Part shown: positions 1 to 14,083 of the stretch, one piece after another
Layout: each line of letters begins with the position of its first letter
Position numbering within the stretch: position 1 is the stretch's first letter
Assembly: GCA_000149265.1 (NCBI GenBank)
Contig: CH003228.1
Location: 2,086,386 to 2,150,385, forward strand
Reading direction: 5' to 3'
Origin: Ciona savignyi
Lineage: Eukaryota; Chordata; Ascidiacea; Phlebobranchia; Cionidae
Length of the DNA stretch: 64,000 nucleotides
Program-made: the position numbers and the translations under genes
The notes under the pieces: model-generated
Database searches by the model: none
The model's input: only the letters and a program-made list of their open reading frames with translations
Told to the model about the DNA's origin: nothing

Positions 1-419
1 TTAGCAAACTTTTTAAAAAATGTAATGTGTCAAAAGCAGATTCATGCTTTAACCAGTGGGGTGGAAAGAGTAAAAAACAGTAACCTTTTTCTTTCTTTCC
101 AACACGCACACTTATATTACAAGTATACAATCGCTCTTACACTTCATGTTAAAAAATCCTATGACCTAGTGCTTTGTAAGGGAATAAAATAACTTAAATA
201 TTCATGCCGAAACAGTTTAGTTGCAGTATATGAACATTTTGTTTTTTACAAAGTATGGTATTAAACACCAAAATCATAATATTTTGCCTGAAACACTCTG
301 CTATCAGTTATTTTTTTAAGTCGAAAAGGACTTCACTGACCATAATTAGCAATTATGAATTACACCACCATAACTTAACAGCATATGAACACACGTAACA
401 TGTAAGATCCCACACATAC

Positions 420-2789
420 CTCCCTCTCCTCCTCTGGTTGTGGAGATTGCGCCGGGGATTCTTCAATCTCAGGCTGCTCGATCTCCGGAGCTTCCACATT
501 GATCGTCTCCATCTGCTGCACAACACCATTCATCGCCAGATCATGGTTGGCTTGCTGGTCTAAATACGCATCCTGGTATGCCGGAACCACGGGTGCCTGT
601 GCTTCTTCATCCGATTCACCAACGGCTGCTGTTAAATAACATTTTTATTGCTGTGGTGATAACCCGGCCCATAGGAAAGTCAATGTCAGTTGTTGTCCAA
701 CCAAATATATTGGTGGTTTAATAAGTCGCCTTTCAGCCGAAGAAATGCAGGATCCTAATTGCTAGCTATCGGTTGTGTCTTTGGAAGAGAAACTAAGTGA
801 ACATTGACTAAACCCAGTGTTATAAGTGGTTAAAAACTGAATGTCTAAATCATACACAACATAGTGCAATGGCTTTGGTTATCCAAGGGGCACACAAGGT
901 GAACTAAAGGTTACCTGTGTGAGAATGCTCCCTTATGTATTCGCAAGGTAAACATTGCGCTCAGTGCTGTAAAAACAGACCATGTGGCTTTAGCATTCCT
1001 GGTGTTTTTTTGTTTAATCGCACAAATTTGACAGGGGGCTCTTATGTTTAACTATTTTTGATCATTATAAATATGTATTATAGAAACACTTAATTTATAT
1101 CTATTTTTTATTTTTACAAATTATTGATGTTTTTATTTTTAATTTAATTTTTTTTTGATTAATTTTGTGATTTAGTGTCTGTATTTGAGTGTAAGAGTCT
1201 GTATGGTACTGATACATTTTTGAGCACTGATTATTTTACCGGATGTATTTAAATTCAATACATTTAACGACCCTTTAAGACCTCGCATTTTCCTAGCCAA
1301 TAACTGAAGTGTGAATAGTTAACTGAATAATTTACAATAAAAAGTGTTATTTTATATGTTTTTTTATCCAATATAAGAATACGTCACTAAAACCATATTT
1401 AAATATTCACAATATGCATTTTGGTAACATAGCTGATTTGTATCGCTATATCTTAAAACAGGGCCATTAAATAAACCATACAACTTGTGGTCTGCATAAC
1501 CAATTTAGATAACACAAAAAGACTTCATTTATCCATTGGTAAACTTTGGGAAGTTTTGGAATGCATTTACATAAGAACCATCGGGAACTAACCTTGTTCC
1601 TCTTCTACTCGTTCAGTAGATGACTCATCAAGGAAAACCTCATCTTGGTAGCGGAAGATATCATTGTGCACATAGAACTTGTACGGATTATCACCCTGGA
1701 TTACATTTTAGTATAAAACTTCGCTGTGAGTTTATATGTCAACAAGGTATCCAAAATAATATATAACATTTTTCTGGCAGACACACTCATGTAGATTCTC
1801 AAAATACGAGAACGAAAATAACATGATCATTTTAATAAGTTTCAAGCTTCAATTGACCTGTGGAGCAAGCACAAAGGTTTGCATGAAACGTCGTAAGGGC
1901 AAGCCACTGTTGGAGAGCTCGCCGGTCACCTGGACCACGATACCGCTCCCAATCGTGGAGTGAGCGTCCACCTGTCGAATCTTCGTGTGACAATCATGGA
2001 AATCAAGCGAATCAATTTTGGTGTGAATTTCCTGCAATACACAAATGAGTTTAACAAGAGTACATACAATTTGCTTTTAGTATTTTAAACTTCACTAAAT
2101 GGCTACTTGGACAGTTAAAGCACAATTGGATGAGCATTAAGCTTTGTATTCATAGCAGTACTGCTATTACTAATGGTAAACAGTTGATGGCCTATTTTAG
2201 TTTATATATGCCATTAAGACAGTATTAAATGAAGCATTAAATCTTACAGTTTGCCCAATAACAGGCTTCTCTGGCTCTCCATTTGAATACCTGCCACCAT
2301 GAACATAAGAAGAATTCATGCTGTAGAACCTGAAACATTATGCGGAAGTAGTAAATTCACAAATCTGATTTATAGTTATAGGATGGTTGGGAATTCGACT
2401 ATTCTTGCCTTAAACAGAAATAAAAAATTTGTTAATTTCCCGTTATCAATTTTGAAGTGTAAAAATTCTTTACTTGCTAAAAACGTCCATTGCTGCTGGT
2501 TACTATACCGGTACTATCTTTACTGACAAAAGACAAGTAAGTAAATTGAATAGAGATGTAAAAGACTAGTACTGTTGTGTGCCGGTAGCTTTGTCATACT
2601 CCTCATATCAGCCTACATATGCATCCATGTGGATTAAGGTATCAATTTAAAACTACTTTCGCATTGACAATATTATAACAAACAAATCTACCTGTACAAA
2701 AGCTCTGGTGCCTTATTAAGTAGGGTGTAATATTGTCGGACAAATTCCCGACCAACTTGGATTGGGCTCGGTTTTTCCATCATCACCAT
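420..2789 (-). CDS. G3bp: G3BP (Ras-GAP SH3-binding protein), 5' part, runs off the left edge
   Basis: Five coding exons are visible on the minus strand: 2692-2789, 2248-2329, 1858-2031, 1593-1695 and 420-628. They join in phase into 222 residues, and the rest lies beyond position 1. Exon 1 starts [20 protein letters not shown], nearly identical to vertebrate G3BP. Residues 1 to about 140 form the NTF2-like dimerisation domain ([43 protein letters not shown]). The last exon is the Glu/Pro-rich acidic stretch that follows it. The RRM and RGG tail known from the family must lie to the left. In other animals G3BP is an RNA-binding cytoplasmic protein that nucleates stress granules; its NTF2 domain binds FGDF-type peptides. 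The donor after exon 3 reads gtcaat, a weak but GT-type site. Positions 1-419 are intron. Confidence 0.95.
848..955 (+). repeat. SINE 3' fragment inside a G3BP intron
   Basis: The stretch has the shared 3' half of the local SINE family: a 'catacacaac' block, a degenerate 'aatagctccggtaacccg' block, a 'ggttacctgtgtgagaa' block and a 'gtattcgcaaggtaaac' end. It is diverged and lacks the tRNA-like head. Confidence 0.6.
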
Positions 2790-5700
2790 TTCTTGGGTAA
2801 ACAGTGGCTAGTGACAAGTATCAATTTAAGAGACTAAATTACAATTTTTAAAAACCAAACCTACACAATTTTGAGCTGTTAAAAGAATGTAAAGCTTTAG
2901 TTTCATAGAATTTTTACTACCGGACAAGCATGAAAAATTAGGCCAATTTTGAAGACTTTTTGTTTGCAGTTACCTCGCATGCATTTGATTTTACTAATAT
3001 TTGGTGAAATCACTCAATTAAATTTAAAATTTGTTAATCAATACAAATTAAAAAAATGTAAAAATAAACTTAAAATATCAGCTTTAAAACGCCAATTTGC
3101 AATTATCTTGATCATGTACATGGCTTTCAGCTTTCACAACACAACTAAACAGTACCGCGTAAAATAAGCTAATAAAATTAGTCTAGTATATTGTTTTTAC
3201 GAAACTATGAATTAATTCTGATAAAAGATTTCCAAAACAAAATCCAACTTGTGTAAACCTAATACCTGGCCGTGAAAGAAAAACAAGACAAAGGCGGAAG
3301 AATTAACAAAGTTTGCGTCTTTATCCGACAAACGCATGTAGTAACAATCGATTCTGATTGGGTGAGATTACTCGAGAATGGTGGTTCTGGGCTAACCGTT
3401 TCCGTTTGATGGGGTGATATTTATCGAATATTACAGGGGAGTGGTATAGTATTTCGCTGTTCATGGTATGATGAAAATCCTCTTTAAAACATAACAATGT
3501 ATGCCCCAATTATTCCATCAAGAAGTTACATTTTTTAAAACATTGATCATAAAAAAATCATTAGTTAAAAATACCCAAATTACAGCAGTAGGCAATGTTC
3601 GAACAACATATTTACCCTTTCTCCACATGAAGTAACACTTTATAACTATAAAATTAATTAATTTTATTTCAAAAAATATATTGCAACTCGGTTTTATATG
3701 AGCATGATAGCCTACATGCCCAGCCGATTAGGCCTACTACATTTAGTATAAGAGAGTCGCCAGTCTCAAGTTAACCGAAAGTGTATTACTTCCACACCTG
3801 CAGTTATAGTTAGTTTGCCGGTGATTTCATGCGTAAGGCAATTAGTGGAGGTTGCTGGAACCTAACAATAGGAACATCCTAATCATATAGGCTTGCAATG
3901 CACTGCAATAGCTTTAGTAACCGACTGGAGTGTCGAGGGGTAATCTGACGATTTCTCGTGGGAGAACTGTCCAATATATTTTTCCAAGCACAGAGATAAA
4001 ACTCGAATATCATGACCTGAATTACGAATGTCTACAGGCGTATTCAAGCCCATAAACGGTGATAACTTTCTGTCAGGGGTTGAAATAATGGAATTTATTA
4101 TTTTAAATGTCGATCTTCTGTCGCGATTATACACGATAGAGTAGGTCGACAACATTTTTTACGTTATTACCACGACAAGTGATATCTCATAGTTTGATTA
4201 TTGCCCAAAATGAAAAAACAAAGGTCAGATTATCTCGTGCCATCATTATGGCTTTTGTAGTTAATTACGGTGTACAGGCAACGTCCGCTGTGCGTTGCAC
4301 AAAACACAAATTGGCCCTATTTTAAAATTCGTTTTAGATTAATCTGCCTCTAGGTGCCAGTAGAGTTTAACGAACACATTTGAGCTGCATTTCCATGAAA
4401 ATCGATTCTTCTGAGTACTATTTCGAAACATCCAATTCTTGAATAAATTTCCATTATGCGATTAGTTATCAGACCCTGGGCCATAATTTTTCCGCTGGGT
4501 GCTTTTAGCACAAAAATCCGTCACGATTCCGTTTAATAATGGTCTGTAATGGTGCGTTGTAAGATAAAAGAAGCAATGAACAGACGGGAAAAGATAACGG
4601 CAGTCAGAAACTGTCACAGCGTGACAACTGTGAGTAGAAAGTGTATTGAATCTGACATTTCGAACTTGGGTCATATTCAAATTGCTACCTGTATGTGTAT
4701 AATGGTCATTCTTTACATGTGGAATAAAATGCAATCTGATATTTATTTTACCACAATTACGAGAAAAATGATTTTAGATTGTATAGACAACAATATTTTT
4801 GATTTTTGCAAAAAGTGGTTTCTAAATGACACCAGAAAAATATAACTTAATCAATTTCAGCAGGTGACGCAACATTTGGTTGATAAAAACCAATACAATG
4901 ATGGACATGTCGTGCGCAAATAACTCTTTTTGCCTCGCATAAGGAAAGCGCTGATGCACATCAACGTTACAATAGCCTATAATGTTTGTGAAATTATATC
5001 ATACTTTTATGACCGACGTAAAACGCGTTGAATTTGTTTACAAAATGGCGACAGAGAACATTAAATTTAATCGAGTTTCACATAAATCCAGATCAAAGTG
5101 TTAACTTATTATGGTTTCCGCAGCGAAATTGCCAAGAGCACAAAGCATGTGGGATTTATGTGCGTTTAGTCATTTTGAGTATCATGCGAGGGAAGTGTTA
5201 AAGCGATTTTTATGATTTGCAATTTTACATTTAATTCTGTACCAGATCTTAGTATGGCAAGTATACTTTTTACAAACCGTTTTTTTAAGCAAAATTGGTC
5301 TGAGCTGTTAAAAAAATATCCATTGGTATATTGTGTCGCTTCGGACCAAATCAAAGCGGTCTCGATTCCATTAGTAACAATAAAAATCGTAAAAATTCTC
5401 TACAGCATCGTTTTTTTACAATCGTATTGCCATTATTAGGCGACGGTGAGATCAAAGGGCTCTTATCTAATTGAAATAAACGTCGCTTACAAAAAGAATA
5501 GTTAAATTGAGTGTCTGGTACTGTGTTTAAAACAAGCAGTTTCATTTTGTTGGCATATGGCACACTTATGATATAGTTTGTTTCTCGAATTTAACTGATT
5601 TCGATATTTTTCTATGAAAACAAAGAACTGCAATGAGAAAAATACAAAACAATTTTTGGAAGGCTTGCCGTGCTAAGGTCAAATATCAGTTTTATGTAAA

Positions 5701-8700
5701 TTGTAAATAGACGGGGTGTAATCTAGTTGTATAATACACGTTCACGAACAAGTTTATGGTCAATCTATCTTTGACGCCAGGTTGCCATAAAATTCGCCTA
5801 GTTGGCGCCGTCTGTAAAATTAATCGAATATTTAGAATCAATCCCCATACTAGGTTGGATTGCAGTGAACGAAAGAATAACTATGAAATTCGCAAATGGC
5901 AAACTAAACAAATTTATTACATACACTGTGGTAAAGTAATATAGAACATATATATCGAGAAAAGTAGTAAAAGGTTCGAGTCGCTTAGAAAGGCCAGTTT
6001 TAAATTAATTAAAGTTTAAATAAACATAATTCAAATTTATAAGATAAATAGAAAGCTCCCACGTGCTTAACTATAAGGTGATTTTGTCGTTGTCGATTTT
6101 GCTGCAGACAACTCTCCCGCCATGATTTCGTTCTTCCTTCTGTTTTATGTTTACAGTATATGGCTATAAGGACAATTAATGTGTCGATATAAACAAAAGG
6201 TTGTAATTATTTTATATAATTGTATTTACACAAGGCTGACAGGTACGTGACAATGTAGAAGTGGGTGTGTGCAGATACACCTGTTCGCATTAAAAATGAT
6301 CTCTTTCCTTTGTAAGAACTTGAGCGATTTAAGAGAAGTTTGCTTTAAAATATTGTCCGTGATGCCCACATGTTTGTATATAGGCTCATAAAGGCATACT
6401 TTCGTTTTTGTAATTTGGACAGCATAAATGTATCTATCGGTAAGCTGGAGATATTATATATCGAGATTAAACGGTACGCCTGTGATGATATTTTGCCGCC
6501 ATTTTTGCTGTGAGCCCCAAATAATATAAAAATCACGACAGAAATGGCTGGGAGTTAGTTTGAGCAGTGGTCGCGTGAATTAATAAATGAGGTTAAATTT
6601 AGACTTTCATTCAAACGAATGCTACTGTATCCCATTATACATGTACTTGTCGTTCAAAGTTGTTAATCGAAAGCTCGTTTGTTCTTAGTAACTGGCCAGC
6701 ATATTTTAAAACTTGATTACCAAGAAATATTTTAAATCTAAATTTCGTTTGTATACTTGTATATGATTAGCAAACATCTTAAAAACTTCAGAAGGAAGAA
6801 TCACAATTATTTTAAATGTGTGTCGATTAGTCAGGTTACAAAGGCAATCCAAATCACTCACGATTTTTTGATACAAAGTATCAACTCATCTATCAATATA
6901 CAATTGGAGGATATTGTAGTATATTTATACAGGTGTAAAGCATGGTGGTCTAAATAATACTTTATCTCAGCGCTGTGAAATTCCAATTATACAGAATTTG
7001 AGTTTAAAATTTGCAATTTCAAACGAGTCATTCGCGACCTTATGCACAAAGTACTGCTAAGAAGATAGGAAACCGCCCAAAGTGATAATTAGTCCATCGT
7101 GTTGGAATTCGTCAGCAATTAAGTAAGTGGACGTAAACTTGTGTGCTAGGTCGCAGTAATTATACAGTAATCCATGTGTTGAACGCAAATAAACATAAGA
7201 TAAATAAATAAAACAATTCAACTGTAAATAAAGAGTGAAAGATAAACGATGAAAAGCACAAAGCGTAGACGATGCATAAATTCGGGTGTGTTCCGCATAT
7301 AATCAATCGAGAAGTTCGCATTGCGCCAATATTCAAAGCGTCGACGTATAACCGATCTACTGTTGTAAGTGGGTTTCGTTTATTTAATGTTTACGGGGGT
7401 GGACGACGGCTTTCCCAGTTATATCTTAACGTCCATTGTTGCTAAACAATACAGCGCGTGACACCATAAGCGCTGTTAATTATGAACTCTTAGAGAGATC
7501 GCGATCAATTAAACTGTCCAACCTGAAACAGCGTTCCACGAAATGCCATTTGCGCTTTAAAATCAAAACTGCAAGCAGGTCGGTAGCTAGTTTATGAAGA
7601 TTTACCATTTCACTTTGAAAATATATAAAATAATTATGTAATTTCTACCATTCAGTTTTTGATTGCATGATGTGTTTTTATATGTTTCAAGAACAGTTTT
7701 TCTTCTTCGTAATTAAGTTGCCGTAAAAATTAATTGCCTAGATTTTTAAATTTAGCGTAGATGTAAGGGTCTTTTTGTTTGTGTAACGTTTAATTAGTAA
7801 GGACATTCGCTATCGACCTTTTGGAATTTAAAATTAAACTAAAAGTTTTAAAGAATACAGACAAAGTTAGAATTTTTTTTAATTTTTGTGTCTAGTTTTA
7901 TTATTCATACTATGTGGTATTATGTGTGATAAAGTTAAGATATTTGACGTGGTAGTCAATCCGTTTAATCCAAACTATGTTATATATGTTTAATTAAAGT
8001 GATTCATTTAATTTATTTTTAATAGAAACAGTTTTTATTTTAGAGGCAAACAAACCAGTGTTTTAAACATAAACAATAAATCGTAAAAAAACAGCTCGCA
8101 ATCCAAATTAAAACAATGCAAGATAAATAATTAAATCTGTCTATGCAATTTAATTATTTCTTAGGTAAAAGGTTTACTCAGAAACTAAAATAAATTTTGT
8201 TATACGTGTTTCTAATTTTTCTTTGCAAAAAAAAACAGTATTTATACATGAATGTTCTATTTTTTCAAATTTAACGATGATGTTTTCACACTAAAATGTG
8301 GACATACTAACTACGTAGGCTGCGTAAAAGATGTTTAAATAAAACGTTGTCTATTTGGCCATATCTTTATACTCTATGAATATACATACCACCTTCGTGA
8401 TTTCTCGCCAATTTTACGACACCCATCGGCGCCAAATTGACGCGACAAATGGTTTATTGCAACATTAAGCGATTTTATATCCAATAATGGAATCCATTTT
8501 AAGAAGGTAGGGATTCGACGTCAAGCTATGCCCTATTAGAAACACCTTAACCTGTTTTATTTTTTTTTATTTTAAGCAATTAAACTTAGTTTTAATAAAA
8601 AAACTTTTATTTTGTGTTTTTAGAATCAAGATTTTGTCACATTAGCATAACTATAGTTTAGCATAAATGTAGTTATGTTTCATTTTTTTAACAAACGCTT

Positions 8701-9540
8701 AACTAATTAGGCTGTAATAATTATTTGTATGTATTTAACCCGAAATACCACAAACTAGAAAAGTTATTTTGATAACTTTAACCCTGTAAGCGTTTACGGT
8801 AAGGGTTCAATGTCAGTAGCTTAACGTTTTAAGAGTCCGGTATAAAATTGACACATTTTATTGGCTACTATTTATTTTATAATCTAGATTTGCCAAAGCG
8901 CTTGGCGCCAGGTTAAATGGTTGTTAATATAAGAGCTTTAAACAACGAAAGACTTAGAAAAAATAAAAACCTTATAAATATTGGGTTCTATGTCAAAATG
9001 CAAATCAGTGCAGAAATCGGTGAGCGTGGTTCAATGACTGTGAGAGATCTATATAGTTCGGGATTGTTGCTGTTGATAGACACTGGAGCTAAATTTTGTA
9101 CTTATGTTTAGAAAGGGACAAAAATTGTCCACAAGAAGAAACTGAAAGATGGTTTGTTCGTCAAATGCCTTGTGCCAAGATTCGATTAGCTTCGGCTATT
9201 TTACATTCTTTTCATTGTAATTTAGTTCTGTCAATCCGAAATTACAGGATTGAGGGAATGTTGGTTTATATCGATACAGATATACTCTCAAATTTGTAAA
9301 AAATGTTACTTATATCGAGAAAGTATTTGGAAGAAATTTTCGAAACGGCATATAGGTATATAGAAACGAAAAACGAGGAATGGTATAGAATCTGTAACAT
9401 TTTTATGATATACGACATTACTTTGAAATGAATAAGCAGCTGTAAACATAAAACCAATATAACTAAAATTAACAATCGTTGTCGCGGAAATTTAGGCTGT
9501 AAATTATACAAGCGGTAAAGCCTGTTGTTAGATTTTGTTT
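2790..9540. other. 6.7 kb gene-free interval between divergent G3BP and Evx
   Basis: I see no exon chain with conserved protein content. Open frames here are short, AT-rich and show no recognisable domain. Apart from one SINE fragment near 3.9 kb there is little repeat. The interval holds the G3BP promoter at its left end and the Evx promoter at its right end. Its size, large compared with the other gaps, suits an Evx cis-regulatory region; this is an inference from position. Confidence 0.5.
3892..3970 (+). repeat. SINE 3' fragment
   Basis: It matches the 3' part of the local SINE family: 'actgcaatagctttagtaacc' followed by 'ggtaatctgacgatt' and a 'cgtg' stretch. It is truncated at both ends. 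Confidence 0.55.
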
Positions 9541-11714
9541 ATGATGATATTGGATCCCATGGTATCAAGCAACAATTTCAAGCATTCCAAAGACGAAATG
9601 GAAACGAAAAATTCGGAAAAGGGGCAACACTGGCAAAAACTGTTTTCGGAAGAAAATTCGTCGGACATCATTTCATGTCATCGGAGACCAAAGGCGCCAG
9701 GCAAATTTTCCCAGAGCTCTGATAGTTACGAGGCAACTGATTTAAGTATGACGAAGCGGCCATTTTTCGGCGGCTCGAGAGAAAGCTTTTGTTCGACTGG
9801 TTCCGCAAACGAAGACGGCCGCAGAGAGATGCAGACATATCCCGATCTGGCAATTAAAACCGAAAATGAATTCCGGAAAAATTTCAAAGAGGATCAGATG
9901 AAGAATGGTCGCTCAACTTCAGCTTTTACGAGGGAAGACAGAAAGTTTTCTTCTGAATATAATTCACAAGGAGAGACGAGTCAATCTGCCGGATGTAGCT
10001 CAGTGACGCATAAGGTGAATCACTAATCAATTTTTAGGATATTTTTGATTTTGTTGGGACAAAAATAGAAAAAATTGAACAAAAATTACATTTTGTTATA
10101 TTTACCTTAAAAAAACAATTTTTAAATAAAATGATGTTTTATAGTTATTATGTACTAGTTGTTTTACCAGTTATTTTAATTCTAATTGAAATTGTCGCAT
10201 GTGAATATTTGCTACTTTTTTAAACTGAATTGTTCACGCATCTTTCAGTCTAACACTCGAACAGAGGACAACGTTATCACGTCACAATGCTTGGATATAA
10301 ACGCATCTGAGAGCTCGTCCGGCGTTCGAAGATACCGGACTGCTTTCACAAGAGATCAAATCAACTCGTTAGAAAAGGAGTTTCAGCGAGAAAACTACGT
10401 TTCCCGGCCCCGCAGATGTGAGATGGCTCACGAGCTACACCTACCGGAAGCTACTATTAAGGTAATTTTAAATTATTTCTTCTTTCGCAAAGTTGCTTGT
10501 GCCTCGTTCGGAAAACATAATTTTCCTGCTGAAGTTTTGGAAAATTTATACGATTGGCGTTTGTACCATAATCTTGTGTATTCAAGGAGATCTTGTTTTT
10601 AATTTCGTTTTGACGTGTATTATTTACATACAGTTCGATTACACACAGTATATCATAATGAAGCGCTTTATTATTTCGCGGACAGAATCAGTCTGTTTGT
10701 CCACGTTTAACAATCAATATCTCCGTGAATTAACAAGCGATTTTATTTACCAGGTGCGGTGTAACTTGATTGTGGTGTGTATTTCAGGTGTGGTTCCAAA
10801 ACCGACGTATGAAGGACAAGCGTCAGAGACAGACTTGGCCGTATCCGATTGACCCTTCACTTTACGCCATGTTTTGCAATCAGCTATCGAACTATCGCCT
10901 TCATCAACAACAAATGGCTAATGTACCAACAATGTCGCCAATTATGCCTAGAATACGTAAGTGTATAGCTAAATTAATTTATTGAAGTTATAAAACATGA
11001 ACCTCTTTCATGTAAACATATCGTAATAAATGTATTTGCTGATTTGCTTTTACAAGGTTCTATAAACGATAGGAGTCGATTTTGGAAATGTACTAATTTG
11101 CATATATGAAATTTTAATTTGGCGACGTAAGTTTATTAGTGCTTTTTTACACATATTATTTAATTGCTTCAGCAGCTCTAGCTTGCAAACCGACATCGTT
11201 CATGTTGACGGAAAATGACACACTTGAAAGTGAAATTGCTAGAACGAAACGCTTCCAGACGGGACAGATGACGTCAGCTCCTACTCTACACCAAGAGAAC
11301 CGTCGTAAGGATCAGAGCAAGGTCACCGAAAGTTCACCAAGAAACAGTTTGGAAGATACAGCACGCGAACAGTGTCCCCGGAAATCTGGTATCGATGTTC
11401 AAGCTTACAGGTCGTACATGACGTACCTACAAACCCAAGCCATTTACAACAATGCACATCAAGGGATACAGCCAACTATAGACGCTTACAAGTTACTAGC
11501 ACCCCAAGCTTTGCATCCAACACAGAGAAATCCTTTGTTCTCATATTTCTCGCCCTTGGGTCAATATTCCCCAATACCTCGGTCACCACCTTCTGGATTC
11601 GGGTTTAAAGTTCCTGGCCCATTGTTTGACCCAACCGTGTTTACGTCACCCAACCAACGAAGCAGTTTTGAACTTACAAATCATCACAGGCCGAAATGCA
11701 GCTTAAGCCCCTAA
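9541..11714 (+). CDS. Evx: Even-skipped-type homeobox transcription factor Evx
   Basis: Four exons, 9541-10014, 10249-10461, 10788-10956 and 11173-11714, join in phase into 465 residues. The homeodomain (about residues 175-234) begins [19 protein letters not shown], continues [13 protein letters not shown], and ends [15 protein letters not shown]. The RPRRCE helix-2 block and the MKDKRQR tail are Evx/Eve hallmarks, and Gln50 sets an Antp-like recognition helix. An intron splits the homeobox between homeodomain positions 46 and 47. Exon 1 is Ser/Glu/Lys-rich without a recognised domain, and exon 4 is Pro/Ser-rich. I chose the ATG at 9541 as the first ATG of the frame. The family acts as a DNA-binding repressor in posterior and neural patterning. 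No Hox homeobox is visible anywhere in the window. Confidence 0.95.
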
Positions 11715-13275
11715 ACGTGACTTATAAATCGGTATTTGCTAATTTTTAAAGTAAGCCAAAGTTGAAGTTTTCTATTATATTAGTTCCGCGCAATAATGTA
11801 CATTTGAAATAAATCTCGTCAATAAATTATGTACAAAAAGACAAAGAACAAAAAGCTTGGTATACCACATATCCCAAAACATAAATAAAAAACTTGAGTA
11901 ATCAACTGATAACTACCGATTGATAAACTGTTAAACAAGGATGATTAAATAATCTTAATAAGCAATGATAAAAAGGCTACCGAATAGGCGATTTTGGAAT
12001 ACTTCATAAATTACCAGAAGGTGCTATGTTTTTCACTTTTTAAATAATAATTATAATTCTAAACCAGACTATCATCCCAACCAAAACCATCAGTTCTCTA
12101 ATCCCATACCCTTAAAAACAGTTATTAAAAATATATTAATAAAAACAATGATACGGCAAATCATTATAAAACAATCCGAAAAACAAACAGTGAAAAGCTT
12201 AACAAACAAGAACAAATTTTCACTGATTATCGTTTTTATAGTAATTAGTGAGGACACATTTTCCACAGTTACCTGTGGGATATTGGTATTTTCCTATTTG
12301 AATATATTTTTATTTGGCCGTTTTTACATAAACCTGCTATAATATTACGTCACAATAGCCTTTTATGTCAGTGCTTATTGTGGTAGCAGTTAATGATGAG
12401 GGACAGAAACGTTGGGTAAGTGTTATCAGAGAAAAGCTTTATTTCTAAATATCAACTTTATATTTAGTTTTAAACAACGATTTACTTGTGAATATAAGTT
12501 TTAACGATTCCTAGTATTGCCACAAGTGGACGAGCAAACGTTATGTTACAGTCTTGGCAAAGAGGCACACCCGGGCATAATTAAGCACAACAAAACATAA
12601 TAGATTTACGTATTGGTGCTAGTGGTATATTAGACACAATTTAGCGAAGTATACGAAAACAAATTTGTGGGCCCTAGGCAAAACACACAAGCTTAATTGT
12701 GTATGAAAATTCACTACAAAGCATAAACATTACAGACCTAGTATCAACAACAACATGTAAGACAGATTTTTTTAAATTTTGGTGTATATACTAATTTGCG
12801 ATCTGTAAAATTTAGTCCTATGATGACCCTCGTATAAGATGGAGAAGTTTTTTTTTTCACCATAACTTATAAGGTTGAAATGTGACCGGTAGATTGGATT
12901 TTTAAAATCAGCTGCCTTTTAGTCGTATTTGTCCTAGACAAACAATTAATAAATAAAAAGATAGTATGAAATTCACATATTTGTAGTAGACTACGTATTA
13001 CATAGAAAAATCTCTAATAACTAAAATTAAGGGTTATAGGCCTACCATAGAGACTCTATACTGATTTGTATAAAGTGTCTGTGGTAATACAGTAAATAAC
13101 TAAAATACAAAATAAAACATAATGTGATATCATAATCGCGCAAAGAAAGATAAGAGGGAAATCCGTTTTCCGATGTCATACTACTTATGCAAGAAACCAC
13201 AGTTCAGCTTGCTCTTAAAGGGTCTTCATGAACGTAGAATGTTCAAATGAGGTTCCCAGTTATTTTTTGCCAAGC
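11715..13275. other. Evx 3' region and intergenic gap
   Basis: Two polyadenylation signals (AATAAA at 11808-11813 and 11821-11826) lie about 95-110 bases after the Evx stop and probably end its transcript. The rest is AT-rich and I see no gene or clear repeat in it. Confidence 0.5.
11808..11826 (+). terminator. Evx polyadenylation signals
   Basis: Two AATAAA hexamers start at 11808 and 11821, about 95 and 108 bases after the Evx stop codon on the same strand. The cleavage site is not shown by the sequence. Confidence 0.55.
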
Positions 13276-14083
13276 ATGATCACCATGGGCTATTTTATAG
13301 CATCCTATTTTGTTATTTCGGAGACGAAGAAAACATCTGCTGAGTGGTTCCGTGAGTAACATTAGTGCAGTTATGCGTAGGTCTATACAGTTATGCTGTT
13401 AGTTGCCGCATTTATTCTATTCTTTAGAATTTAGAAATACGTAGACAAAAAATAAGATGATTATAATTATCGATATAAACTACTCTCATTTACCATTAAA
13501 AGCACATGACGTCCTTTTTTACAGACGCCAGCATTGGAATTGCCATCGGGGTCTACATTCTTGGTGCCCTGGTTTTCCTATATTTGCGCAAATTATACAG
13601 GAACGGTGCATTCCAAAAGAACTTTGGCCAAGTGGAACATATTTGGTCATTGAGTGAACAATCTATGACGAAAATTAAAAGCAGCGAAGCGCACGACATT
13701 GAAGTAAATCATTAAAATCCTTAGTATTTCCTTGATAAATTTACTTAATACGTCGCCTAGTGTCCACACCTTCCAGTCAAATTTGTTAAAACGAGGTAAT
13801 TAAATGACTATAGAGTCTGACTTCAAGTCAAGGCAAAATATCCAATCCTATGTTTTCATTGTTATATCCTCTATTGGTATGGCTTATGGCTTTAATTGTT
13901 GTAATAACCTATACTAACGATTCTTACATTAAAACTATAGCTTACAAATAAATTCCAGCTAGGTATAACTATTTTTGTTTAATAATTATTAGGATAAATT
14001 AAAACTTGGCTTTTAATATAACTCGCATGGTATTTTTTTTGTTTCAGGTGTTATCTTTTAACGAAGAGACAAATGAAAAATAA
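13276..14083 (+). CDS. Small single-pass membrane protein, unknown family
   Basis: I do not recognise a family. Exon 13276-13351 (MITMGYFIASYF...SAEWF) has a consensus gtgagt donor. It joins in phase to 13525-13703, which begins after tttttacag and encodes ASIGIAIGVYILGALVFLYL, a clear transmembrane helix, then a basic RKLYRNGAF stretch and a polar tail. Exon 2 can either read on to a stop at 13713-13715 (tail ...DIEVNH) or splice at gaa|gtaaat to 14048-14083, giving a tail of VLSFNEETNEK. The predicted product is about 84-96 residues. The start may be either of two in-frame ATGs (13276 or 13285). Positive charge after the helix suggests the C-terminus is cytosolic; this is an inference. Confidence 0.55.

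Noticed and set aside
4462-4845. Overlapping open frames of 90 and 98 codons on both strands
   Set aside because: No recognisable domain, no splice logic, AT-rich composition; they overlap each other on opposite strands.
5044-5106. Short frame starting aaaATGGCG with a good start context (19 codons)
   Set aside because: Too short, with no splice donor that extends it into a longer frame; the context alone is not evidence of a gene.
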